A stretch of 64,000 nucleotides of DNA from an uncultured Sulfitobacter sp. (GCA_938003685.1 CALKXT010000047.1:43073-107072); one strand, 5' to 3'; numbered from the stretch's first letter, positions 35,754 through 45,436 are shown. Notes: generated from the letters alone by a model not told the origin. A program made the numbers and translations.

Positions 35754-37382
35754 CTATCTCAGCACCTTGTCGGTTGGCCACTGCAAGTCGTGATCCACTT
35801 TAATTGAAGTTGTCATTCCGGCAGGTGATGTGACGTTCCATTGCAGCACGCCGCGTTTGTCGTCGACGTCAGTCACATCGGGATTTGGCGATGCGGTCCA
35901 AGTGATCTCTAAGTCTTCGTCAATGGTATAGGGGACGGTGTCCACCACCTCGACCTGCCAGTCGACAACACTAATGTTTTCGACGTTCAAGCGCGCCTGT
36001 TCTGTTTGCGCGTTTGTACGGCTGATAAACCCACGGTCGCCATTGTTTTCATCCAACACCGTTCTGGACAGGCGCAGCGCCTCAATTGGGCCAAAGGGCA
36101 GATCAGCCTCTGCCCCGGTAGGCACTTGTTCAAAACCAGTCACACCAACAAAGGTGTTGTCGATGTAAAGCGACGCTGTGTCAGCGGCCAACAGGGGTTC
36201 TTTGGTCGTGTTCTTAAACCGTGCCATCAAAAACGCGGTTTGATCATAGCGTGGCACGGCAACGGCAACACGTTTTGCATCAAAGGTTAGATTCCCCAAT
36301 GGTACGCGCGCGGCATCCGCACCAGTGGCGACAGAAACGGGGTTGGTCGCACGGTATGTGACTCCTGGCCCTTCGAAAGAAGCAACGATCACAGGGGCCT
36401 CCAGCACCATATCTGCCTCCATCATCGGCTCTGATACCGCAGCTACACTGCCACTAAGGCGTGAGGTGACCTGCGGGCGCTCTGCTTCTTTGTCTACGAT
36501 GCGGCGCAGCACCGGATAGACCTCTCGTGGTGAAACCGCAGACGAAGGTTGTAGCGTTGAAAGTGTCATTGCAACGTCGTGCCAGTTCTCACCTGAATAC
36601 TGCGTGACCAAGGCCCCGCGACGCAGTTCGATTTCAGAACTGTCAGCGCCAGACAGATAAACATCATACACAGGCTGCCAAGACGCAGCGTTCACCAAAT
36701 AGGTCAGGGTCACTGCGACGTCGCTGGCCTCTTGGGTGGCGACCGACAGCGTAAGCAAAGAACTTTCTACAAGTGGCGGTGTAAGCGCCGATAATGCATC
36801 CCGCGCATCTTGCAGCTGTTTTTCCAAATCTTTCCGCGCGTCGTTTTGATCACGTGCCGCGTTGACCGCGTTTAGTAAATTCTGTTGCGCGGACAGGGTT
36901 TCATCCTCAATCATCTGCGCCAAGCCACGCAAAGATTCTGGATCGGTCGGGAGGGCTTCGTTCTGCCCTAATGCCGCCAAAAACTGCACCTTTGCTTGTG
37001 CGGCATTGCCAGCCAATCCGGTTAACGCGACCTGATCATCATGCGCGCGCAAGGCCATCTCAGCAGCCTCAATTACATCTTTGGCGGCTGTAACATCTGC
37101 ACTGTCCGTATCGCCCTGTGGTGGTAATGCGGATGCGCGAAACTGTGTTTGACCTAGGACGGCACCATCGACAGACACACGCAAGTATTGCGGGTCTATC
37201 CATTGCGGCAAACCGGGCAGGACCAATTCGTGTGATCCCGAAGGCACCTTTACCGATGCTTCACGCGTTACCACAGCACCTGCGCCATAAACGGTCACCG
37301 CGTTTGGTGCTGTTCTCAAACTAAAGCTTTCAGCAGCAGCAAATGTTGGCAGGGCGATCAGGCCAGCGAGGATAAGGCGCAT
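35754..37382 (-). CDS. DUF4139 domain-containing protein (MuiA-like)
   Basis: A 542-residue secreted protein of the DUF4139/DUF4140 group (mucoidy inhibitor-like), function unknown. A signal peptide (LILAGLIALPTFAAA) leads into the N-terminal DUF4140-like domain (VTVYGAGAVVTREASVKVPSG). Then comes a long coiled coil at about residues 105-215 (EDETLSAQQNLLNAVNAARDQ). The DUF4139 beta-rich region has YLVNAASWQPVYDVYL and closes with TWTASPNPDVTD. The ATG at 37380-37382 has AAAGGA upstream; the longer frame to 37466 is not used. Confidence 0.88.
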   Translation of the reverse strand: MRLILAGLIALPTFAAAESFSLRTAPNAVTVYGAGAVVTREASVKVPSGSHELVLPGLPQWIDPQYLRVSVDGAVLGQTQFRASALPPQGDTDSADVTAAKDVIEAAEMALRAHDDQVALTGLAGNAAQAKVQFLAALGQNEALPTDPESLRGLAQMIEDETLSAQQNLLNAVNAARDQNDARKDLEKQLQDARDALSALTPPLVESSLLTLSVATQEASDVAVTLTYLVNAASWQPVYDVYLSGADSSEIELRRGALVTQYSGENWHDVAMTLSTLQPSSAVSPREVYPVLRRIVDKEAERPQVTSRLSGSVAAVSEPMMEADMVLEAPVIVASFEGPGVTYRATNPVSVATGADAARVPLGNLTFDAKRVAVAVPRYDQTAFLMARFKNTTKEPLLAADTASLYIDNTFVGVTGFEQVPTGAEADLPFGPIEALRLSRTVLDENNGDRGFISRTNAQTEQARLNVENISVVDWQVEVVDTVPYTIDEDLEITWTASPNPDVTDVDDKRGVLQWNVTSPAGMTTSIKVDHDLQWPTDKVLR

Positions 37383-37430
37383 GTTGTTTCCTTTGGATGT
37401 GTTGCGCAAAGTCTCGCAGATGTGCGGCCA

Positions 37431-37460
37431 AAGAAAAAGGGGACCAATTGGCCCCCTTTC
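37431..37460 (-). terminator. Rho-independent terminator downstream of asd
   Basis: On the minus strand, AAAGGGG and CCCCTTT arms enclose an inner CCAATTGG, with one mismatch, and run into TTTTT. It lies 25 bp after the asd stop and separates asd from the DUF4139 gene. Confidence 0.85.
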
Positions 37461-37484
37461 CCACAAAATAAGTTTGAACTGGCT

Positions 37485-38507
37485 TTAGCCCTTTTTCAGA
37501 ACTTCACGGCCCAGCAATTCTGCGATCTGTACAGCGTTCAATGCCGCACCCTTGCGCAGGTTGTCGCTGACGCACCACATGTTCAGACCGTTATCAATTG
37601 TGCTGTCCTGACGGATGCGGCTGATGAAGGTTGCAAAATCACCTGCGGCTTCGATCGGGGTGACATAGCCACCATCTTCACGCTTATCGATGACCATAAT
37701 ACCCGGTGCTTCGCGCAGGATATCGCGGGCCTCGTCTTCGTCGAGGTGATCTTCGGTCTCAATGTTGATCGATTCGCAGTGGCCCACGAATACAGGTACG
37801 CGCACACAGGTTGCTGTGACCTTGATCTTGGGATCGACGATTTTTTTCGTCTCAACCACCATCTTCCACTCTTCTTTGGTGGAACCGTCTTCCATGAACA
37901 CGTCGATATGCGGGATCACGTTGAACGCGATTTGCTTGGTGAACTTGTTTGGCGGCACGTCAGAGGTCGGGTTGTAGATCGACTTGGTCTGATCCCACAA
38001 TTCGTCCGCACCTTCTTTTCCGGCACCTGACACAGCCTGATAGGTGCTGACCACAACGCGCTTGATTGTCGCGCGGTCATGCAAGGGCTTCAGCGCAACA
38101 ACCATCTGCGCGGTTGAGCAGTTGGGGTTCGCGATGATGTTCTTTTTTGAATAGCCATGAACCGCCTCTGGGTTCACCTCTGGAACGATCAACGGAACCT
38201 CTGGATCATAGCGATACAGCGATGAGTTATCGATGACAACGCAGCCCGCTTTGGCCGCGGCAGGCGCGTATTTCTTGGTCGCCTCGGACCCTACAGCAAA
38301 CAACGCCATGTCCCAGCCCGTGAAATCGAACGTATCCAGATCCTTCGTCTTGAGTGTCTTATCGCCAAAGCTCACTTCGCTCCCCATGGACCGACGGCTG
38401 GCCAAGACAGCAATCTCGTCTACAGGGAACTGGCGCTCTGCCAGAATGTTCAGCATTTCGCGGCCCACATTGCCAGTGGCACCAACGACGGCGATACGAT
38501 AACCCAT
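37485..38507 (-). CDS. asd: Aspartate-semialdehyde dehydrogenase
   Basis: Converts aspartyl phosphate to aspartate semialdehyde with NADPH, on the route to lysine, meso-diaminopimelate, threonine and methionine. The 340-residue product shows VVGATGNVGREML at residues 6-18, LASRRSMG, the nucleophile C130 in NPNCSTAQM, and VSTYQAVSGAGKEG. Length and motifs are standard. A -35-like CTTGAC is seen on the minus strand at about 38561-38567, so it may have its own promoter in the 80-bp gap after the MFS gene. Confidence 0.98.
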   Translation of the reverse strand: MGYRIAVVGATGNVGREMLNILAERQFPVDEIAVLASRRSMGSEVSFGDKTLKTKDLDTFDFTGWDMALFAVGSEATKKYAPAAAKAGCVVIDNSSLYRYDPEVPLIVPEVNPEAVHGYSKKNIIANPNCSTAQMVVALKPLHDRATIKRVVVSTYQAVSGAGKEGADELWDQTKSIYNPTSDVPPNKFTKQIAFNVIPHIDVFMEDGSTKEEWKMVVETKKIVDPKIKVTATCVRVPVFVGHCESINIETEDHLDEDEARDILREAPGIMVIDKREDGGYVTPIEAAGDFATFISRIRQDSTIDNGLNMWCVSDNLRKGAALNAVQIAELLGREVLKKG

Positions 38508-38587
38508 CTGAATTCTCCAATTTTGATGTGTGATGGTCGCTGCCCTTTAGCGCGCCTACACGTCAAGGGAAAGGGGGCAGCGCGTGA

Positions 38588-39763
38588 TCAGTCAGGGTTG
38601 TTGCGGCTGAACAGGTAAATCACCAAACCAACAGCCAAGCAGCCTGCAAATAGCGTGAAAACCGCGACATAGGGCGCGGCAAGCTGTTCTGACGGCGATA
38701 CTGCACTATAAACCCGACCGGATAGGAATTGCATGAGGCCAACGCCACCAATGCTAAAGAGGTTTAACATGGTCACGCCGCGCCCGATCAGGTGCGATGG
38801 AAGGAAGCTGCGCCCATGCGCCATGATCACTGGATAGGTCGCACCAAAGAACCCGATTGCGCACATTAGGCCCACGGATAGGGCAAGCGATTGTGAAGGT
38901 TGCGTGATCAAGACGCCTGAGGCAATTAACGTAGCCAAGCTACCTGCGGCGATCATCCACCTGCGTGATCCCAGCATTTTATCCAGCGGACCATAGGCCA
39001 GGGTACCAACGATCATCGCCACACCCATCAACAATGTCGCAACCCCGATCACGTCCGTATTCGCGTTAAACACATCCGCCAAATACGGCCCAATCCAAAG
39101 GCCACGCACGGCACCTGAAATGGCATAGCTGACACCCATGAGCGGAAAGATGAACCAAAGCGCACGCAGCTTGAAAAGTTCGGCCATCGACCCTTTGCTT
39201 TCGCCTTCGACTTTGCGGGGATCATTGACCAAGGCCAAGGTGCCCATTGCGACAAGTGCAGACACAGCAGCAAGTCCCCACATTGCATTGCGCCAGCCCA
39301 TGGTTTCGGCTGCAAACCCCATTGGATAAGAGGCCACAAGGTTCCCAAGACTGCCCAGACCAACCATGAGCGAGGCAAGAACAGCAAACTGCGCCGGGGG
39401 ATATTCGCGGGCAAAGATATAGTAAGACGCCATCAAAACAGGCGAACAACCGACCCCAATCAACGCCATTGCGATGTCGATATGAAGCGCCGAACTTGCC
39501 AGTGCAAAGACCACCGATCCACCACCGCCCCCGACAAGCAGCAACCATGCCGCAGTCCGACGTGGCCCGATTGTATCAAGCGCCCACCCCACTGGGATTT
39601 GCATTGCAGCAAAGGCCAAGAACCATAACCCAGATGACCACGCCAGATCATCAGGCGTCGTGCCAAGGTCGCGGGCCAAGACTGGTGATAACACGGCTAA
39701 AAACGCGCGAAAGAACTGGCTAAGCACATAAGCCAGACCCAAAAGAAGGATGCCGCTGTTCAT
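38588..39763 (-). CDS. Major facilitator superfamily transporter
   Basis: A 391-residue twelve-helix carrier. Seen: LLLGLAYVLSQFFRAFLAVLSP as helix one, loop motif WALDTIGPRRTAAWLLL, and helix ten to twelve sequence ending LVIYLFSRNN. It resembles carriers of organic acids or nitrate-type MFS, but the substrate is unknown. The ATG at 39761-39763 overlaps the stop of the HpcH/HpaI aldolase gene by 4 bp, so the carrier and the aldolase are probably made together, perhaps for the same sugar acid or keto acid. Confidence 0.88.
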   Translation of the reverse strand: MNSGILLLGLAYVLSQFFRAFLAVLSPVLARDLGTTPDDLAWSSGLWFLAFAAMQIPVGWALDTIGPRRTAAWLLLVGGGGGSVVFALASSALHIDIAMALIGVGCSPVLMASYYIFAREYPPAQFAVLASLMVGLGSLGNLVASYPMGFAAETMGWRNAMWGLAAVSALVAMGTLALVNDPRKVEGESKGSMAELFKLRALWFIFPLMGVSYAISGAVRGLWIGPYLADVFNANTDVIGVATLLMGVAMIVGTLAYGPLDKMLGSRRWMIAAGSLATLIASGVLITQPSQSLALSVGLMCAIGFFGATYPVIMAHGRSFLPSHLIGRGVTMLNLFSIGGVGLMQFLSGRVYSAVSPSEQLAAPYVAVFTLFAGCLAVGLVIYLFSRNNPD

Positions 39764-40536
39764 TGTGCTGATCCACCCCACTTTGATGCCAACGCCTGTG
39801 CAGCATGGCTTAGCAATAAGATGTCGGCACCCACTGCGATAAATCGCGCGCCTGCGTCTATCGCGTCGTGGGTCATCTTATCATTGGTTGATAGAATACC
39901 GGGCGCTTTGCCAGCGGCGGCAATGCGACGTATCGCGTCCATGATTGCGCTTTGAACATCGGGGTGCAGGGCGTTGCCCATGTGACCCATGTCTGCGGCC
40001 AAATCCGCAGGGCCGATGAACACGCCATCAATACCATCGATGGTCAGGATATCATCCAAAGCCGCCAGACCTTTTAGGCTTTCGACCTGCACCAACAGGC
40101 AAATTTGTTCATCTGCTGTGGTGCCATAGTCAGCGGTCTGCGAGAATCGCGCGGCCCGGGTCAGGGCATATCCAACGCCGCGATCTCCGTGCGGGGGATA
40201 GGTGACATCGCGGACCAATTGCTGGGCTTGATCAGCACTGTCGACCATTGGGACAAGCACGGTCTGAGCGCCCGCATCCAACACCTGTTTCATCATATAT
40301 GTTTCGCCGATAGGCACACGCACAACGGCGTGGCTGTTACTGGCTTCTAACACCTGTAGTTGGCCTAGAATGGATCGCAAGTCGTTGGGGGCATGTTCGC
40401 CGTCAATAACCAACCAGTCGAATCCGGCTGTACCCATCAATTCAGCGCTATACGTATCAGCAAGGCTCAACCAGCAACCAAAGACGGTTTTACCCTCGTT
40501 CAGGGCTTTCTTGAACGGATTGATTGGTGCTGGCAT
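39760..40536 (-). CDS. HpcH/HpaI family aldolase
   Basis: A class II, metal-dependent aldolase of 258 residues that splits 2-keto-3-deoxy acids or related keto acids into pyruvate and an aldehyde. Seen: FDWLVIDGEHAPND with the catalytic His, VVRVPIGE, VQVESLKGLAALDDIL with a metal-binding Glu, and DGVFIGPADLAADMG with a metal-binding Asp. The exact substrate (for example 2-keto-3-deoxy-rhamnonate, or homoprotocatechuate pathway products) cannot be fixed. It overlaps the MFS gene (4 bp) and the Tat-like protein gene upstream (47 bp). Confidence 0.92.
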   Translation of the reverse strand: MPAPINPFKKALNEGKTVFGCWLSLADTYSAELMGTAGFDWLVIDGEHAPNDLRSILGQLQVLEASNSHAVVRVPIGETYMMKQVLDAGAQTVLVPMVDSADQAQQLVRDVTYPPHGDRGVGYALTRAARFSQTADYGTTADEQICLLVQVESLKGLAALDDILTIDGIDGVFIGPADLAADMGHMGNALHPDVQSAIMDAIRRIAAAGKAPGILSTNDKMTHDAIDAGARFIAVGADILLLSHAAQALASKWGGSAQ

Positions 40537-40996
40537 CTCTCAGGTCCTCTGTCTGTGGTGTATCGCACCCTAGACATGGTTCTGCGTCTTTTGCCAGAGG
40601 GGGTTCTCTGCTTTGTACGCGCTCTTGCGTGCGGGGGAGGTTCGAGTCCAATGCGCCCTTGAGGTTTGAGTGAAGACGCCTGGCCAGACTATGATCTGTG
40701 CCCGTTGCATTTATGGGCTTTGTGGCCGTTGCAATACCTGCTGCACTGGGCGCTTTGAGAACGCCATCGCTGATCATTGTATTGAACAGGTGTCGTGCAA
40801 CTTCAGGACTAAGGTGGAGCTGCCGTGCCAACATCGCCGGGCTGCATTTGGTCTGAGCGCGGGCAATGAGATGGGCCCACGCATAAGCGCCTGCTGGCAC
40901 GGTTGGCGCTGTCGTGGCAACAGCTTGGGTCGCGATAGGTAATGTGGGTAAAAACCCAACAGCGGCCAATGAAGCGGTAAATTCACGTCTGTTCAT
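40490..40996 (-). CDS. Hypothetical protein with Tat-like signal sequence
   Basis: A 168-residue product starting MNRREFTASLAAVGFLPTLPIATQA, a twin-arginine-like N-terminus. The next 60 residues (YAWAHLIARAQTKCSPAMLARQLHLSPEVARHLFNTMISDGVL) read as helical with a helix-turn-helix-like pattern, and the last 60 are polar and probably disordered. The same core is familiar to me from roseobacters, but with no function. The 3' end overlaps the aldolase start by 47 bp. If the signal is real, a DNA-binding reading of the helices makes no sense; the export call itself is uncertain. Confidence 0.65.
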   Translation of the reverse strand: MNRREFTASLAAVGFLPTLPIATQAVATTAPTVPAGAYAWAHLIARAQTKCSPAMLARQLHLSPEVARHLFNTMISDGVLKAPSAAGIATATKPINATGTDHSLARRLHSNLKGALDSNLPRTQERVQSREPPLAKDAEPCLGCDTPQTEDLRDASTNQSVQESPERG

Positions 40997-41108
40997 GTTA
41001 GGGATATGGGGTGTTCTTGCGCGGATTGCGAATAAATTGCGATGTTATCGCTTGGAGCAGGTGGTGCGATGTGTATTTTAGTGAACAATGAAATATGGTT
41101 TGTGCTGA

Positions 41109-41813
41109 TCAAATGACCTTGATTACGTCTTTGTCGATCGCCAGCATATAGCCACGCCGCGCAATGTTTTTGACCAGCAGCTCCGAAACAATTTGATTAC
41201 CCAGCGTATCGCGCAAACGCTTGATGCGGGTGGCACCAGCGGCCTCATCGCAATCTGATGCACTACGGCCAGAAATGACGCCTTCGATTTCAGAGCCTGA
41301 CATCACGTCATCGTCCATCCGCGCCTCTGCCAGCACCGACATGGTTTCCATCGCTGCTGGGGTCAGTTTAAAACCAAGGTTATTGAGATAAACAGTGTTT
41401 TCCTCACGGCTGATGAGTAGTGAGTTCACCTGAATGCCTGTGCGCTCAATCTGGGCCATGCGGCGGTTAAAGCCGATCAGCATCACCAAAAACACCATCG
41501 CGGCAATCAACATGGCAGTGGCAAAGACGAGCAGAACAAAGATCACCAGCCGATAGCTTGCCAAAGTATCAGAAAACGCGGTGCCAGATTGCGCCAAAAT
41601 CTCAAGCAGCTTAATTTCAGCACCACTGGTCAGATCATCATTTTCGATGAATATCCGTTCAACCTGTGCATTGAACACATTGGCATCTGGCAAGGCCCAG
41701 AACAGCACGACCACACCGATCAATAGAACGGCGACAATGGCGGCAATGCCACCACCCACAAAACGCCCGCCAACGCGGCGCATATCAGAAGCGGAGGTAG
41801 TTTGGTCCTGCAC
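41109..41813 (-). CDS. Membrane-anchored winged-helix domain protein
   Basis: A 234-residue product with two transmembrane helices (about residues 21-41, IAAIVAVLLIGVVVLFW, and 87-113, LVIFVLLVFATAMLIAAMVFLVML) and a cytosolic C-terminal part of about 120 residues. The last 60 residues (RIKRLRDTLGNQIVSELLVKNIARRGYML) resemble the OmpR/ToxR-type winged helix. The segment between the helices (about 45 residues) would face the periplasm. It begins at a GTG at 41811-41813 with AAAGGAG five bases upstream, which beats the ATG at 41861. It overlaps the small secreted protein gene upstream by 29 bp. A membrane-bound transcription factor is the leading guess. Confidence 0.75.
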   Translation of the reverse strand: MQDQTTSASDMRRVGGRFVGGGIAAIVAVLLIGVVVLFWALPDANVFNAQVERIFIENDDLTSGAEIKLLEILAQSGTAFSDTLASYRLVIFVLLVFATAMLIAAMVFLVMLIGFNRRMAQIERTGIQVNSLLISREENTVYLNNLGFKLTPAAMETMSVLAEARMDDDVMSGSEIEGVISGRSASDCDEAAGATRIKRLRDTLGNQIVSELLVKNIARRGYMLAIDKDVIKVI

Positions 41814-42075
41814 TGTCTCTCCTTTGTGCCAACCCTTCGTCACCGAAGACTGACAGAACATTCAATAACGTCCAGCCCTGTGCGGCCAAACGTGCGGACA
41901 GTTCGGCCCGCGCAGCGCCAGCGTTACATGCGCCAGAGACCTGCGCCACACCATAATGCAACCGCAATGGGTTGTCCTGTTTTGCCTTGTAATCGGCATA
42001 ACAATTGGCCGCAGCGGCGGGGGCTGCGATACTGATCGACAGGGCGATAGAAAGGGAAAGTAATGCGTTTTTCAT
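41785..42075 (-). CDS. Small secreted conserved protein (96 aa)
   Basis: A 96-residue product with a signal peptide (LLSLSIALSISIAAPAAAA) and a mature part with two cysteines (NCYADYKAKQDNP, SGACNAGAARAELSARLA) ending LAQRRDSAGPNYLRF. The two cysteines could form a disulfide. I know similar sequences in Rhodobacteraceae but no function. The ATG at 42073-42075 places the signal at the start; a second ATG at 42111 adds 12 residues. Its stop lies inside the membrane-anchored winged-helix gene, so the two are co-expressed. Confidence 0.78.
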   Translation of the reverse strand: MKNALLSLSIALSISIAAPAAAANCYADYKAKQDNPLRLHYGVAQVSGACNAGAARAELSARLAAQGWTLLNVLSVFGDEGLAQRRDSAGPNYLRF

Positions 42076-42259
42076 GAAAGCATTACTGCGCTTTTGCTGA
42101 TTGATATTCAATATCTAACCGCCCTGGTGGTGCATGCTATTGGATAACAAAGAGCTGTTATTGCCTGACTGACCCACCCCGCCCCAAGTTGATCCCACCA
42201 AGAAGTCGTCACGATTTGCGCACCACCTGCTGCGCCCCACAACAAAAAGGATCACCGCC

Positions 42260-42739
42260 ATGTACCGTAGATTTATAGCCACCATCGCTGCCGCCTCGAT
42301 CGCGATCACCGCCATGGGGGCCGCACCAGCGCGTGCAGATGATAAAGATGCTGCAAGGATATTAGCGGCCATTCTGGGCATCGCAGTTGTTGGTAAGATC
42401 ATTCATGACAACAAGAAAGACAAAGAACGCGTTGTCACGCGGCGTCATAACGAACCACGTGTCCAGCCGCGTCGCCGCCACGAACCTCAAGTAGAGCCGC
42501 GCCCACTTCCACGGCATGTGCGTAATAACAAGTTATTACCGCGCCAGTGCTTCCGAAGCTTTGAGACCCGTCGCGGAACAGTTCGGATGTTTGGCCGCCG
42601 CTGCCTTCAAAACAATTTCCGCCACGCCAACCGTTTGCCGGAGCACTGCAAGGTGCGCATCCGTACGCACAACGGCAAACGCACAGGCTATCAGGCGCGA
42701 TGCATGCGTGATGCAGGATACCGATTGGCGCGCGGGTAA
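42260..42739 (+). CDS. Basic secreted protein, unknown function
   Basis: A 159-residue product. The N-terminus is a signal peptide (FIATIAAASIAITAMGAAPARA), followed by a helix (AARILAAILGIAVVGKII), then a strongly Arg/His/Pro-rich linker (residues about 60-90), and a C-terminal region with four cysteines (RQCFRSF, GRRCLQNN, EHCKVRI, ARCMRDAG). The cysteine spacing suggests two disulfides. The overall pattern is of a periplasmic or cell-surface basic protein; I do not recognise a named family. A strong hairpin follows at 42782. Confidence 0.72.
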   Translation: MYRRFIATIAAASIAITAMGAAPARADDKDAARILAAILGIAVVGKIIHDNKKDKERVVTRRHNEPRVQPRRRHEPQVEPRPLPRHVRNNKLLPRQCFRSFETRRGTVRMFGRRCLQNNFRHANRLPEHCKVRIRTHNGKRTGYQARCMRDAGYRLARG

Positions 42740-42781
42740 CACCGCCGTCGATCCAGGCAACATGTCCCTGTTGCCCGGACC

Positions 42782-42815
42782 GGAAGGGAAAGATGTTCGG
42801 GCGTCTTTCCCTTCC
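42782..42815. other. Very strong 14-bp hairpin without a T-run
   Basis: Arms GGAAGGGAAAGATG (42782-42795) and CGTCTTTCCCTTCC (42802-42815) pair over 14 bp with one G-T wobble around a 6-nt loop TTCGGG. No T-run follows on either strand, so it is not a textbook terminator. It lies 42 bp after the basic protein's stop and 75 bp before rnhB. It could act as a factor-assisted terminator, an RNA processing site or a 3' stabiliser. Confidence 0.75.
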
Positions 42816-42890
42816 ATATGAATTAACGAGTTCGCAGTTGCAGACGGTCCAAGCCTTGCGGTTTGGGCTGTCTTGCGTTTTGAGGTTCTT

Positions 42891-43518
42891 ATGAAACCTG
42901 ATTTTGAATTTGAACGCAGTGCGCATGCGCGTGGATTTGTCCGAGTTGCCGGTGTAGATGAAGTTGGCCGTGGCCCATTGGCAGGACCTGTGACTGCCGC
43001 GGCTGTGGTGTTGGACCCAAATCATATCCCCGAGGGTTTGAACGATTCCAAAAAGCTGACCAAGAAAGCCCGCGAGCGATTGTATGATGAGATCATGTTG
43101 GTCGCGGACGTCAGCATTGCTCACGCCTCGGTCGAAGAGATTGAAGAGTTGAACATTCTGCGCGCCAGCCATCTCGCGATGACCCGCGCTTTGGATGGTC
43201 TAAAACATGGGGCTGATTACGCATTGATCGACGGAAACATGATCCCGCGCGATCTGACGCTTCCATCCGAGACAATTATCAAAGGCGACGCCCGCTCACA
43301 GTCGATTTCGGCGGCCTCAATTATGGCCAAAATATGTCGGGATTGTGTCATGTTGTCCTTGGCGCAACAGCATCCCGGATATGGATGGGAAACCAACATG
43401 GGATACGGGTCAAAAAGACACATAGAGGCGCTGCAAAATCTGGGAGTAACCCCACACCATAGACGTTTGTTCAAACCGATACACAATATCTTGTATCAAG
43501 ATAAAAACTTAACCGATT

Positions 43519-43520
<2 letters not shown>
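42891..43520 (+). CDS. rnhB: Ribonuclease HII
   Basis: Removes ribonucleotides and RNA primers from RNA-DNA hybrids. The 209-residue product has the RNase HII order: VAGVDEVGRGPLAGPVTAAAV with the first acidic pair, LNDSKKLTKKARERL, YALIDGN, IIKGDARSQSISAASIMAK and the closing HPGYGWETNMGYG. The ATG at 42891 has GAGG five bases before; an upstream TTG at 42873 is rejected. Its gene partner downstream, ccrM, is 90 bp away on the same strand. Confidence 0.97.
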
Positions 43521-44711
<1,191 letters not shown>

Positions 44712-44749
44712 ACCACCGAATTATCGTTTCTGATTGCAAAGGCTCAAAA

Positions 44750-44854
44750 ATGCCCCGCCTCTTCCTTTGGTTGAACAGGCATATTGAGACACTTGTTTTG
44801 AAAGTAACCGGAACCGACATAGAACACCGCCGGTGCCTGCGGCCTTCCACATGA
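44750..44854 (+). CDS. Possible 34-residue small ORF downstream of ccrM
   Basis: A short frame, MPRLFLWLNRHIETLVLKV and 15 more residues, starts at an ATG with AAAGG 7 nt upstream and ends 28 bp before a terminator. The first half would form a hydrophobic, amphipathic helix. It is too short for a codon test and I do not recognise it. The same 170-bp stretch could instead be the leader of a small RNA ending at that terminator, or simply the 3' end of ccrM mRNA. Confidence 0.35.
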   Translation: MPRLFLWLNRHIETLVLKVTGTDIEHRRCLRPST

Positions 44855-44882
44855 AGGTACGCCTATAATGGCACTTAACTAT

Positions 44883-44910
44883 GCCCCGCCTTAATGGCGG
44901 GGCCTTTTTC
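44883..44910 (+). terminator. Rho-independent terminator downstream of ccrM
   Basis: A perfect 8-bp stem (GCCCCGCC / GGCGGGGC) with loop TTAAT is followed by CTTTTTC. It is directed along the plus strand; the minus side has no T-run. It ends transcripts from ccrM or from a small transcript between 44712 and 44883. Confidence 0.9.
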
Positions 44911-44941
44911 GTTTACGATGGTGGTTATAAATATGACAAAT

Positions 44942-45367
44942 TCAATTCATTTTAGCCCGGCGTTCGCGTCCCAGTTTTAACGCAGCATGGACATAGCGCG
45001 CATCAAATTCACCTTTGTTGAGGACATAAAATACCCCAGCAGAGGCGGCTTTCTCCCACATGAAAGGGGACGGCCAGTCGCTTACGATGATTATGGGTAT
45101 CCCAGCCAAACGCGCGTCGCGTGACAGTTCGACCGCAAAATTCGCCCCCAAGCCGTCAGGCAAATTGTTGTCCAATAGGATCAATGACATCTCACCACGC
45201 GCCAAAGCTTCACGCGCTGAGCTAAGTGTTGTCGCTACCTCAACCCGCATCTTGTTTTGAGATTTTTTAATCACCCGAGTCAGTTTTTCGCTATCAAACT
45301 CGCTGTCTTCTACAATAAGACAGGTCGCCTGATACGCAATTCTGTTGGATATCGCTTGTTGTTGCAT
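44942..45367 (-). CDS. Single-domain response regulator (receiver only)
   Basis: A 141-residue receiver with no output domain. Seen: acidic pair in CLIVEDSEFDSEKL, phosphoacceptor Asp in LILLDNNLPDGLG, Ser in IIIVSDW and Lys in YVLNKGEF. Such proteins pass phosphate between partners or act by direct binding. No kinase is adjacent. It lies between alkB and ccrM, 70 bp upstream of alkB on the same strand, and may be co-transcribed with it. Its partner cannot be inferred. Confidence 0.88.
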   Translation of the reverse strand: MQQQAISNRIAYQATCLIVEDSEFDSEKLTRVIKKSQNKMRVEVATTLSSAREALARGEMSLILLDNNLPDGLGANFAVELSRDARLAGIPIIIVSDWPSPFMWEKAASAGVFYVLNKGEFDARYVHAALKLGRERRAKMN

Positions 45368-45436
45368 CTGTTCCCCTTCTCACCACAGCCCATCACAGAC
45401 GTGCCTGAGAAAGTTTAAGATACCGTTTGCATCAGG

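Noticed and set aside
40637..40650. GGTTCGAGTCC, resembling the T-arm of a tRNA
   Set aside because: The flanking bases do not form the T-stem or acceptor stem, no anticodon arm is found, and the segment lies inside the 168-residue coding frame.
42435..43172. A 245-codon minus-strand frame across the basic secreted protein gene and rnhB
   Set aside because: It crosses two well-supported genes, has unlike composition and no motif. Shadow.
44750..44910. Riboswitch or tRNA-like element in the region after ccrM
   Set aside because: I see no riboswitch-like conserved core or cloverleaf, only the terminator hairpin and the small frame.
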